A DNA stretch of 28,782 bases from DAOUMU01 sp034409055 (GTDB taxonomy: Bacteria; Chloroflexota; Anaerolineae; 4572-78; J111). The stretch spans positions 1 through 28,782 of the forward strand of contig DAOUMU010000416.1 of assembly GCA_034409055.1 (NCBI GenBank), given 5' to 3'. A program made the position numbers and the translations under genes. A model generated the notes under the pieces. The model worked only from the letters and a program-made list of their open reading frames with translations, was not told the origin of the DNA and made no database searches. Positions 7,462-15,700 of the stretch are shown piece by piece (the stretch's first letter is position 1; every line of letters begins with the position of its first letter).

Positions 7462-8670
7462 ATGCCTCAACACACTGTTTTTATTGGTTATAGTCGCAAA
7501 GATGAAAAAGAAAAAGAGGCATTGTTGTCTCATCTGGGTGTTCTGGAATGTGCCGGTTTAATCGACTTATGGGGTGAGGATCGGCTTGGGGCAGGAACTG
7601 ATTGGGAACAGGAAATCAGCCAGGCTATCACTCAAGCCAGGGTGGCCATTTTACTCATTAGTGCTAATTTTCTAACCTCGGCTTTCATTCTGAATCGGGT
7701 TATACCTGCTTTGCTTAAACGCTATGAAGATGAGAGTCTCCCTGTTTTCCCGATAATTGCCAAAGCCTGTGCCTGGGAAAAAGTTGGCTGGTTACAAAAA
7801 ATGAGTGTCAGGCCCAAAAGTGGTAAACCTGTTTGGAGCGATGGGGGACATCATGTTGACGAAGACCTGGCCATTGTGGCCAGAGAAGTGGCCACTATTG
7901 TCCAAGAACCAGACCATACTCAGCCAATGGACATCCCGGTCGTCGTGGCAGCTATGACTCGCCATGAAGCAAACGAGTTGGTGACAGGCACTGTCTTTGA
8001 CAATCCTGAAGTCGCTCCGATTGAACATACCCGGTTTCAAGAATTTAGAAAAGCATTAAGAGACCACAGGATTGATGATTTATTACCCTATTATGCCGAA
8101 AGCCGAGATGATTGGCGGCCCCCCTCAGGCCAAGGCAGCACGATTAAACAGATTATATTGAACATCGTTGAACGGGTTAATCAGGAATGCTCAGAGACAC
8201 TCGGTCCATCAAAGATCCGCCCCCGGTTCATTTCAGAGGATTTCTTTTCCAGTGATGATGCAACCCGGTTACACATATGGCAATCACACGATTGGGGGAG
8301 TATAATTGTGGCCGACTCGATTTCGCTGTTTCATCCCCGGTTGCACAAAACGCTTGCCAATTCTGAGATGAGTTCGAAAGAACAGGTAGCTGTGCTGATA
8401 CTGTCCCCTGTCAATTTCAGTAAAATTTCGGTCAATCAGTTGATCGAAGAGAAAATTACGGAGCGGGCTTTTACCCGATTTAACAGGAATCTGGACAAGT
8501 TATGTGAGTTTGGGGCTGGAGATTTGCGGACCTTACAACGCTGGCTTTTTGTAATTCTGCCCGAGGTAGCCAATCGACTCCAAAAACCGCGCCTATATCC
8601 TGCCAACCGGGAGGTTATGCGTAAAATGATGGGGAAAAAACCACACGGCATGGGGCCTTTTATTTATTGA
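7462..8670 (+). CDS. TIR-domain protein with an unassigned C-terminal domain
   Basis: A 402-residue soluble protein. Residues 1-145 form a TIR domain of the bacterial TIR_2 type: HTVFIGYSRKDEK (strand A and box 1), then IDLWGEDRLGAGTDWEQEI, then ARVAILLISANFLTSAF. In the helix after this, family members normally have Glu (pattern ...NELPALL); here the aligned residue appears to be Val80 (ILNRVIPALL), so NAD-cleaving activity is doubtful. A linker (about 146-180) leads to a second domain of about 220 residues that I cannot name. It looks alpha/beta, with IIVADSISLFHPRLHK and VAVLILSPVNFSK as strand-loop segments, and ends in a basic tail. No signal peptide or membrane segment. The next gene begins 17 bp later, so the two are almost certainly one operon. 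TIR proteins beside P-loop ATPases with repeats usually serve in signalling or anti-phage conflict; that role is inferred here. Confidence 0.85.
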   Translation: MPQHTVFIGYSRKDEKEKEALLSHLGVLECAGLIDLWGEDRLGAGTDWEQEISQAITQARVAILLISANFLTSAFILNRVIPALLKRYEDESLPVFPIIAKACAWEKVGWLQKMSVRPKSGKPVWSDGGHHVDEDLAIVAREVATIVQEPDHTQPMDIPVVVAAMTRHEANELVTGTVFDNPEVAPIEHTRFQEFRKALRDHRIDDLLPYYAESRDDWRPPSGQGSTIKQIILNIVERVNQECSETLGPSKIRPRFISEDFFSSDDATRLHIWQSHDWGSIIVADSISLFHPRLHKTLANSEMSSKEQVAVLILSPVNFSKISVNQLIEEKITERAFTRFNRNLDKLCEFGAGDLRTLQRWLFVILPEVANRLQKPRLYPANREVMRKMMGKKPHGMGPFIY

Positions 8671-8687
8671 CGGTAACGAGGTACAGG

Positions 8688-11075
8688 ATGATATACACCT
8701 TTTATTCTTATAAAGGGGGCGTGGGTCGCTCAATGGCCCTGGCCAATGTGGCCGAGTTGCTCTACCAGGCCGGTTGGAAAGTCTTGATGGTAGATTGGGA
8801 TTTGGAAGCCCCAGGCCTGGAACAATACTTCCCCCTTGATCTGGATGAGGTCCTTAATCAACCTGGGGTGATCGATATGTTACTGGGATACAAAGAGCAA
8901 ATAGCCGAGAGGCTGCCTGTGTCAGCGGGTGAAGATGAAACCTTGCCCTTTGAAAAGCCCGATCAATTTACCATCGACATCTATCCTCATACTTCCGGTC
9001 CAGGCAGGCTTTTGTTACTTCCAGCCGGTAAAAGGCACCCTGAAGGACAGTTCGCTGCCTATGCTCGTGCGGTTCATACGTTCGACTGGGTAGATTTCTA
9101 TCAAAATTGGGAAGGAGAACTATACTTCGATTGGCTTTGGATGCAATTTGAGCAAATGGCCGATGTGGTGTTGATCGACAGCCGCACCGGTGTGACCGAG
9201 ATGGGGGGTGTTTGCACGCAGCAATTAGCTGATACCGTGCTTATGTTTTGTACCCCCAATCAACAGAGCTTCGATGGTACTTATGAGATGGCCCAGCGCC
9301 TCAAACGAGATAAGATTCGCCAATTACGTGGGGGACGCCCCTTGACAGTTTTAGTGGTTCCTGCCCGGGTTGAGGATCGGGCCGAGGCAGAACTCCTGAG
9401 CGCCTTCCGTAACCAATTCATCGAAAAATTTCAGAGTTTCCTCCCAGAAACTTTGCAGGGTGAACTTGAGTCACTCTGGGATTTAAAGATTCCTCACGTG
9501 CCTTATTATGCTTTCGATGAAATCGTGGCCGTTCGTGAGCAGGGCAATACCCACGAAAAAGGTAAAGGCGCTGACGATATGATTCGTGCTTTCACCAAAT
9601 TGGCTGATGTGATGACCAGGCTTGATCCAAAACTCCTGCCTTACGAAGAAGCGATAGATTTTTATCTGTCAACTAAAGCCTGGGATAAAGCTGCCTCGTT
9701 ACTTAATAATGACAAATTAAAATCCTTTTATCACGCTGGCCAGGCCAAAACCTTGGATGGTTGGTTCTCAAAATTTCCTTTGACCGAGTTAGAGCGGCAT
9801 CCTCGTCTGCTTTTATGGTGGGGGAAGATATTAAATGACAACTTTGGCCAACTGAAGCGGGCCATGACCTTTTTTAACTTAGCGGAAGAACAATTTCGCC
9901 AACAGGGGGATCCCATCAGCGCGGTCGAGGCTCAAATTTGGCAATCAGTTGGCTTACGCATGATGGGCCAGGCCAATAAAGCCGTGGATTTGGCCTCTAA
10001 AGGTCTGGACCAACTAAAAACTTTAGTCTCAGATAATAATAGTTGGCTCATAGCCTGGGCTACCAGAAATCGGGGGCTTGCTTACGGTACTGCGGGTGAT
10101 ATTGTCAAGGCCCTGGCAGATACCCGTCAGGCTTTGGCCCAATTTAGCAGATTGGGCGATAAATACAAGTACCTGGTAGGATTATGTCATCACGATATCG
10201 GTGTTTCCCTGGCCAAGCAAGGAAACATCAGTCAGGCTGAACACCACTACAGGCAGGCTGTACATATTTGGCGAGAACTGGGCAATGACAACGATTTGGC
10301 GAACACCTCGGTTGGTCTGGGCCAGATTCTGAGTGAGGCCGGACGCTACGATGAGGCCCTGGCACAATTGAACCAGGGACGTGATATCGCGCTTAGAATT
10401 GGGGCCATACGCCGGGCTGCCTTTGCCCTGGCCGGTATTGGGGACGTTTATTTCCGCTATAAAGCGTATGAACAGGCCCTTAAAGCTTATAATTTGTCGA
10501 TAGGATACGCTCAAGATGCGGGCGTTCAGTCATTAGAAATTTCCAATCAGGTTAAGTTGAGCGAATGTTTTTTGTATCTCTCCCAACAGTACGATTTGAT
10601 GAAAGCGCTCGAAAAGGCCAGGCAGGCCAGAAGAATGGCCGCCGAAAACGGCCTATCCTTTGAGAAAGGATTAGCCAGCCTGGTTCAGGCTAAAGTACAT
10701 ATTCACCTGGAGCAATATGCGGACAGCTTCAGATTGCTTGACGAAGCTGCGGCTTATTTTGCCGAAAACAACGTGGTAGAACACGTTAGAGCTAGATTAT
10801 GGTGGGGATACGGTCTGTATCTGGATAAGAAAGCCCCAGAAGCTTTTTCGCATCTACAAGTAGCCACCAAATTAATGCCGGCCATAGACGAGATAAAATT
10901 GGCTTATGGCTTAGGCCAAACGGTGGCGGAAGTCAGTGAACTATTAGATAGCTTCTTGAAGCAGACAGATATCTCTACTGAAGCAAGAGATGGCATTAGA
11001 CGCTTACTGATGGCCCAGCGCCAACATGAACAACTGCTTGAAAAATATCTTCTGGAGAAATCTAGCCGGATTTAA
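8688..11075 (+). CDS. KGGVGR-type P-loop ATPase fused to TPR repeats
   Basis: A 795-residue protein. Residues 1-about 320 are a MinD/ParA-like P-loop domain with a deviant Walker A, YKGGVGRS: signature Lys9 is kept, but the usual KT/KS lysine is Arg14. The A' region is VDWDLEAPGLE and the Walker B-like strand is VVLIDSRTG (Asp164). This is the KGGVGR variant known mainly from signalling and conflict operons. Residues about 345-780 are TPR/MalT-like helical hairpins with typical A...Y..AL spacing, a protein-interaction platform. I place the start at ATG 8688, with GAGG at 8678-8681 six bases upstream. An upstream in-frame TTG at 8667 would overlap the previous stop and has no better ribosome site. 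It is co-transcribed with the TIR gene. A likely role is nucleotide-dependent sensing or scaffolding that controls the TIR partner; this is inference. Confidence 0.88.
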   Translation: MIYTFYSYKGGVGRSMALANVAELLYQAGWKVLMVDWDLEAPGLEQYFPLDLDEVLNQPGVIDMLLGYKEQIAERLPVSAGEDETLPFEKPDQFTIDIYPHTSGPGRLLLLPAGKRHPEGQFAAYARAVHTFDWVDFYQNWEGELYFDWLWMQFEQMADVVLIDSRTGVTEMGGVCTQQLADTVLMFCTPNQQSFDGTYEMAQRLKRDKIRQLRGGRPLTVLVVPARVEDRAEAELLSAFRNQFIEKFQSFLPETLQGELESLWDLKIPHVPYYAFDEIVAVREQGNTHEKGKGADDMIRAFTKLADVMTRLDPKLLPYEEAIDFYLSTKAWDKAASLLNNDKLKSFYHAGQAKTLDGWFSKFPLTELERHPRLLLWWGKILNDNFGQLKRAMTFFNLAEEQFRQQGDPISAVEAQIWQSVGLRMMGQANKAVDLASKGLDQLKTLVSDNNSWLIAWATRNRGLAYGTAGDIVKALADTRQALAQFSRLGDKYKYLVGLCHHDIGVSLAKQGNISQAEHHYRQAVHIWRELGNDNDLANTSVGLGQILSEAGRYDEALAQLNQGRDIALRIGAIRRAAFALAGIGDVYFRYKAYEQALKAYNLSIGYAQDAGVQSLEISNQVKLSECFLYLSQQYDLMKALEKARQARRMAAENGLSFEKGLASLVQAKVHIHLEQYADSFRLLDEAAAYFAENNVVEHVRARLWWGYGLYLDKKAPEAFSHLQVATKLMPAIDEIKLAYGLGQTVAEVSELLDSFLKQTDISTEARDGIRRLLMAQRQHEQLLEKYLLEKSSRI

Positions 11076-11699
11076 GATCCGCCTCCCCCATAATCACCGT
11101 TAGAAAAATTGATGGCAGGGCTTGATAAACTAAAGATGATTGGGCACATGTGTTAACCTCTCCTCCTGAAAACTTGTATATTTTTTCTACTAAGAAACAA
11201 CCAGTTTCTTACGGCGGAATGAAGACCTTTAGTACCTTAGAAATTGAGTCCTTGCACATTGGGCAAGAAGTTTGAACGATTTGAGAAATTAGAAAATAGA
11301 AATTAGAAACTTAAGAAAATAATCGGGGAATAGATGGCCGGGCATGGGAATGCCCTGCCTACCCCCATTATTTTTTTAACCTTCATTAAAACCCTAAAGA
11401 TTTGGGACGCTGATTTTGGCTTCAGTTTTAAGGTTCAATGCCTCTATCAAGTTACTATTTATTTGTAGTATAACATACTTTGAGGATTTTTTAGTTAGTA
11501 CTATAGGGTAGGTAGTACCTTTATCCTGTCTCACCCGGCCTAAAATCTGAAACGTCCCCAGAATCAGCGATGTCCTTGACGCCGACAGGCTACGCCCTAT
11601 AATAGGATTAGATGATTAGCTTGATTTCCAGGGCAAAGTGTAGGCAGGATTTCCCTTACAGTTTTGCCCTGAGTACTAGCCCATTGAAAGGCCCAATGA
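11076..11699. other. 624-bp interval without a gene
   Basis: No credible reading frame. Contents in order: a run of AGAAATTAGAAA-type AT-rich repeats (about 11281-11315); a short hairpin GGGCAT-GGGA-ATGCCC (11340-11355) of the same style as the hairpins at 7164 and 26884; an AT-rich stretch about 11395-11500; and a GC-richer stretch about 11520-11600 flanked by CCTGTC and GACAGG that could fold. No promoter for the gene at 11700 is convincing. Confidence 0.5.
11340..11355. repeat. Short palindromic repeat hairpin
   Basis: GGGCAT and ATGCCC pair around GGGA, followed by TGCCTACCCCC. The sequence style (GCAT, a four-base run, ATGC, next to a CTAC/GTAG end) matches the central hairpins of the elements at 7164-7185 and 26884-26901, so it is probably a degenerate member of the same family. 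Confidence 0.4.
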
Positions 11700-12539
11700 A
11701 TGAACGACACCAGCAAGTCAACTGAACCTGGTTCTGTTTTGTCTCACCAGCCATCGTCATCGGTGGAGCGTCTACCTCCCTGGCTTCGGGGGGTAATTTG
11801 GTCGATTATAGGGGGTGTTATGGCCTTGGTTGTTGCTTGCTTGCTCATCTCCCCCCTAATGATCTGGCTGAGATGGATATTTAGCCCAACCACCTCCCCG
11901 CCGACTCCAACTCAGACCGAGCCGGCTGTGGCCGTCGTCTCGACGTCAACACCTACACCGGTCTTGCTTCCTACCCAAACTTCAACAAACATCCCGACCT
12001 TGCCCACGGCTACTCCATCACCTACCCGACCACCAACCAACACGTCCGAACCACCTGTGCCTACTCAGACACCGACCAACATCCCAATCCCCCCCACGTT
12101 CACCCTAACGCCTACGCCGGTTCCGTCCGTTGCCACCCCTATTCCTCCTCCCCCACCCACTCTCAGCTTGCCCAGGGGAACATTGACCTTGCTAAATCCC
12201 TCGTCTGTTGAGGTACCTACTTATGAGGCGGTCGATTTTGAGTGGGAATGGAACGGCGATCCGATACCGCCGGAATTTGGCTTTGAGGTATACGTTTGGT
12301 TCGAGGACTACCCCCAGACTGTTATACATAACGCGATACAGGACCATAAAGCAGGCCGGATTGAGCAAATTGGCCAAAGCCGGTATCGCTTAAGAATTGA
12401 TACGATTCGCTATGCCAAGGGAGTCCTGGGGCCTACCGGCATATACTCTTGGACGGTAGCTCTGGTCCAAATCGATCCCACCTACGCCGCCTTCGACCTG
12501 CAAGCTCCCCCCGTTCGCTTTCGCTACGAGGCCTATTGA
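11700..12539 (+). CDS. Single-pass membrane protein with Pro/Thr linker
   Basis: A 279-residue protein. A short polar N-terminus is followed by one membrane helix at about residues 31-61 (GVIWSIIGGVMALVVACLLI and onward). Then comes a linker of about 85 residues made almost only of Pro, Thr and Ser (about 62-158, TPTP/PPTPT style). The last 120 residues are a compact beta-rich domain beginning GTLTLLNPSS, with EAVDFEWEWNG and YSWTVALVQ, resembling an Ig/fibronectin-type sandwich. Topology is most likely N-terminus inside, domain outside. The helix-linker-ectodomain plan is the same as in the two giant kinases further right, but without a cytoplasmic enzyme. No specific function is recognised. 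The ATG at 11700 has AAAGG about nine bases upstream. It stands alone between gene-free DNA and the smc promoter. Confidence 0.75.
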   Translation: MNDTSKSTEPGSVLSHQPSSSVERLPPWLRGVIWSIIGGVMALVVACLLISPLMIWLRWIFSPTTSPPTPTQTEPAVAVVSTSTPTPVLLPTQTSTNIPTLPTATPSPTRPPTNTSEPPVPTQTPTNIPIPPTFTLTPTPVPSVATPIPPPPPTLSLPRGTLTLLNPSSVEVPTYEAVDFEWEWNGDPIPPEFGFEVYVWFEDYPQTVIHNAIQDHKAGRIEQIGQSRYRLRIDTIRYAKGVLGPTGIYSWTVALVQIDPTYAAFDLQAPPVRFRYEAY

Positions 12540-12577
12540 AGTCTTGGGGAAATTATGTGGTAAAAAATTCTTGTTCT

Positions 12578-12605
12578 TTGACTATCCCCCAGAATTCGCT
12601 ATACT
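12578..12605 (+). promoter_or_regulatory. Sigma-70-type promoter of smc
   Basis: TTGACT (12578-12583), a 16-bp spacer and TATACT (12600-12605): both hexamers match the consensus at five of six positions. A transcript would start near 12612, giving a leader of about 100 nt that contains ATTAGCAATTAGCAATGAACAA-like AT repeats and then a CAAC-rich tract up to the smc start. Confidence 0.65.
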
Positions 12606-12660
12606 CATTTTCAATTAGCAATTAGCAATGAACAATTATTAATTTCTCCATGTTAGAAGC

Positions 12661-12711
12661 TGGTTGTCATACCAACCAACAAACCAACTAACCAACTGGC
12701 CAACCAACCCT
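12661..12711 (+). repeat. CCAAC-rich tandem tract before the smc start
   Basis: Seven or so copies of CCAAC spaced by one to six bases run right up to the start codon, with no Shine-Dalgarno sequence between. TGGTTG (12661-12666) can pair with CAACCA (12673-12678) or with other copies of the unit. It is in frame with smc and open, so an automatic annotation may extend smc into it from a TTG at 12664; the low-complexity product makes that unlikely. Confidence 0.5.
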
Positions 12712-15700
12712 ATGCACTTAAAAGCCCTCGAAGTTCAAGGCTACAAATCATTCGCCAATAAAGTTGAATTTGTCTTCGATGAAGGCATCACCGCCGTTGT
12801 TGGACCCAACGGCAGTGGTAAATCGAACGTGGCTGATGCCATTCGTTGGGTTCTGGGCGAGCAGAGCTACAGCACCCTACGGGGTAAAAAGACGGAGGAT
12901 ATGATTTTCTCCGGCTCTGATGGCCGCGCTCGCCTGGGTATGGCTGCTGCCACCCTGGTGCTGGACAACACCGATAAATGGTTACCCCTCGACTTCTCCG
13001 AAGTGACCATCGCTCGTCGGGCCTACCGGTCTGGTGAAAATGAATATTACCTCAACGGCAGCCGGGTACGACTGAGAGATGTTAATGAAGTTCTGGCCAA
13101 AAGTGGCCTCGGTCGGCAGACCTATACCGTTATCGGTCAGGGTACGATCGACCGAGTCCTTTCACTGCATGTTGAAGAGCGTCGCAAACTGTTTGAAGAG
13201 GCCGCCGGGATCACCTTCCATCATCAAAAACGGGCCGAAACTCTGACTAAACTGGAAACGACTCACGCCAACCTGCTCCGCCTGAACGACATCGTCAAGG
13301 AGATCGAACCACGTCTGAAGCGGTTGGAAAAACAGGCTCAACGGGCCGATGAGTACGCCCGCCTCACCACCCATTTGGATAGTGTGTTGCGAGTCTGGTA
13401 CGGTTACCGTTGGGGGCAGAGTCAGCGTCAACTGCGGCAAGCCAAGGACCGATTGCGGCAAAGCGAAATCACGGTCGAGAACCAGCGCAAAGAACTACGT
13501 GAACTCGATGGGCAAATTGCTCAAGTGCGGACTGAGCAAACCGAGTTGCGAAGCCGATTAGGCCTATGGTACGCCGAAAATAACCAACTACATGCCCAGG
13601 CCGAGGCCATTCAACGCGAGTTAGTGGTGAGTGAGGAACGGGCCCGACAATACGCGGCGCAACGAGAAGAAATCCTCAATGAGTTGCAACCCCTGGAAGC
13701 CAATTTGGCCGGGCAAAGACGCCGGGTGGTTGAGATCCAGACCACGCTGCAGGCCATCGACCAGGAAGTGCGCCAGGCTGAAGAGAGCATGCAAGTGGCC
13801 CAACAGCAACTGGATGCCCACCAAGCGCGGCGACAAGATATCCTGGCTCACCAGGCGGCTGCCGAAAAACAGGCCCGCCGACTGGAGGCCAGCCTGACCG
13901 AGCGGCAGACTCGCCTGGCCCAGTCTGCTGAACGGCGCGAAACCCTACTGGCCGAAGGCGAGACGTATGCAGCAGAAATTGCCCGGTTAACCGAACAGCA
14001 ACGTGAACTCCAGGAAAAGCAGGCTCAACTGACCACCGAACTGGCGGCAATTGATGGTGAACTACTGGCTTTGGAGAGGCAACAAACGGAGCAGCGGGAC
14101 AGACTGGCTCAGCTCAATCAGGCCGCCGAGCAACTCAAAGGACAAATGGCTACTTTAGCCCGTCAAGAAGATACCTTGCAAGCCCGGCAGGAACTGTTAG
14201 GCAAATTGCGTGCTGACATGGCCGGTTACTACGGGGGGGTCCGGGCCGTGTTGCAATCAGAGACCAATCTGTCGGGTATCATCGGTCCGGTCAGCCAGGT
14301 GATCCGAGTGCCTCCGGATTTAGAAGTAGCCATCGAGGCCGCTTTGGGTAGTCGTTTGCAAGATGTGGTGGTCAATACCTTCGCCGACGCCGAGGCGGCC
14401 ATTGCCTATCTTAAACAATCCAGGCGCGGCCGAGCCACCTTTTTACCCCTCGACACAGTTCGTCCCGGTAAAGCCGTGGTCGTGCCCAACATCTCGGGCG
14501 TGGTTGGCCTGGCCTCGGAATTGATCGAAGTTGAGTCACATTTACGTCCCATTGCTGATCTCACCTTGAACCGCACAGTTGTGGTTGACGATTTGCCAGT
14601 TGCCCGCCGGACTTTTGAGGCGATGCGGGGCAGTTTTCAAATTGTCACCCGCGAGGGAGAGTTGATGCGTTCCGGCGGTGCTGTCACCGGCGGTCGAGTT
14701 AAGGATAAAGACCATCAAGAAGGCACCTTTTTAGTCCGTGAGCGGGAGTGGCGGGAGTTACCGGCCCAAATTGACCAGTTAACCCAGAACCAACAGGCTC
14801 TGTCCGGCCGATTGGCCGATACCCACCAGGAGACAGCGGCGATCAAGACAACCCTTCAAAGCCTGACCGATGCTCATCAACAAAAGAATGTTCGACGGCA
14901 AGAGGTCCAGGCCATCGCCGATAAAATCAATCGTTCGCTGGAGCAAATCGGCAACAGCATCGGCTGGCAAAAAGAATTACAGGCCAAGACCGAAGCCGAG
15001 TTGGCCCGCCTTGACCAACGCCAGGCTGAAACCCAGGCCGAGATGGCCAGCTTGGCCCAGGAAAAGCGGACCGCAGAAGAAGCCATTCAGCAATTGTCTC
15101 GTGAGATCGAGGTGTTGTCTGCTGAAAATTTGCTGTTCGAGTTGACTCAAGCCAGAACCACCCTGACCGCAGTTCAAGAACGACAAAAAAGCCAACAGGC
15201 TATTTTGGAAAACCAGCAGGCGACGTGGCAACAACTATCCTCTCAAATTGAAAGTAAACAGAGCCGGGCTCGTTCGCTGGCTGCTGAACGGGAAACCTTG
15301 CTGAAGCAGCAGCAGGAACTTCAAGCTCGTCGGCAGGAATTTAGCGGTCAGCTTGACCAATTTGCTCAAAAAATCAGTGAGACAGAGAACCGCCTGGCCG
15401 AATTAGAGGCGCGTCAGTCGCAACTGGAGCAGACTGAAAGTAACTTGCGCCAGCGGTTACAGTGGCTGGAGGCGGAATATAACCGGTCCTCATTAGATGG
15501 AGCCCGACGGCAGGATGAACTGGATAATCTACAACGCCAGATTCAAGACGACCTGGGCTTGGTTAATCTGGCCATGTCCGATGAGCAGGTTGGCCAGCCG
15601 GTGCTGCCCATTCGTCCCCTGGTATCCGATTTGCCGGTGGTAGAAGAGCTGCCTCCTGGCGTTGAGGAAGACGTCAAACGTCTCAAGATACAGGTGCGCC

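Noticed and set aside
8667..8687. TTG start at 8667 overlapping the TIR stop
   Set aside because: The ATG at 8688 has a properly spaced GAGG and gives the usual N-terminus, with the P-loop strand starting at residue 2.
11880..12170. Repetitive CC/AC-rich DNA as a possible repeat array or CRISPR
   Set aside because: It encodes the Pro/Thr linker of the membrane protein in one open frame and has no regular repeat-spacer period; the same holds for the linkers near 18550-18680, 18930-19050 and 24240-24310.
7462..12539. TIR, KGGVGR ATPase and the membrane protein as one three-gene operon
   Set aside because: 624 bp of repeat-bearing, gene-free DNA separates the membrane protein from the pair, so co-transcription is not supported.
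12664..12711. Upstream TTG start for smc
   Set aside because: It would add 16 residues coded by the CCAAC repeat tract; the conserved SMC N-terminus begins at ATG 12712.
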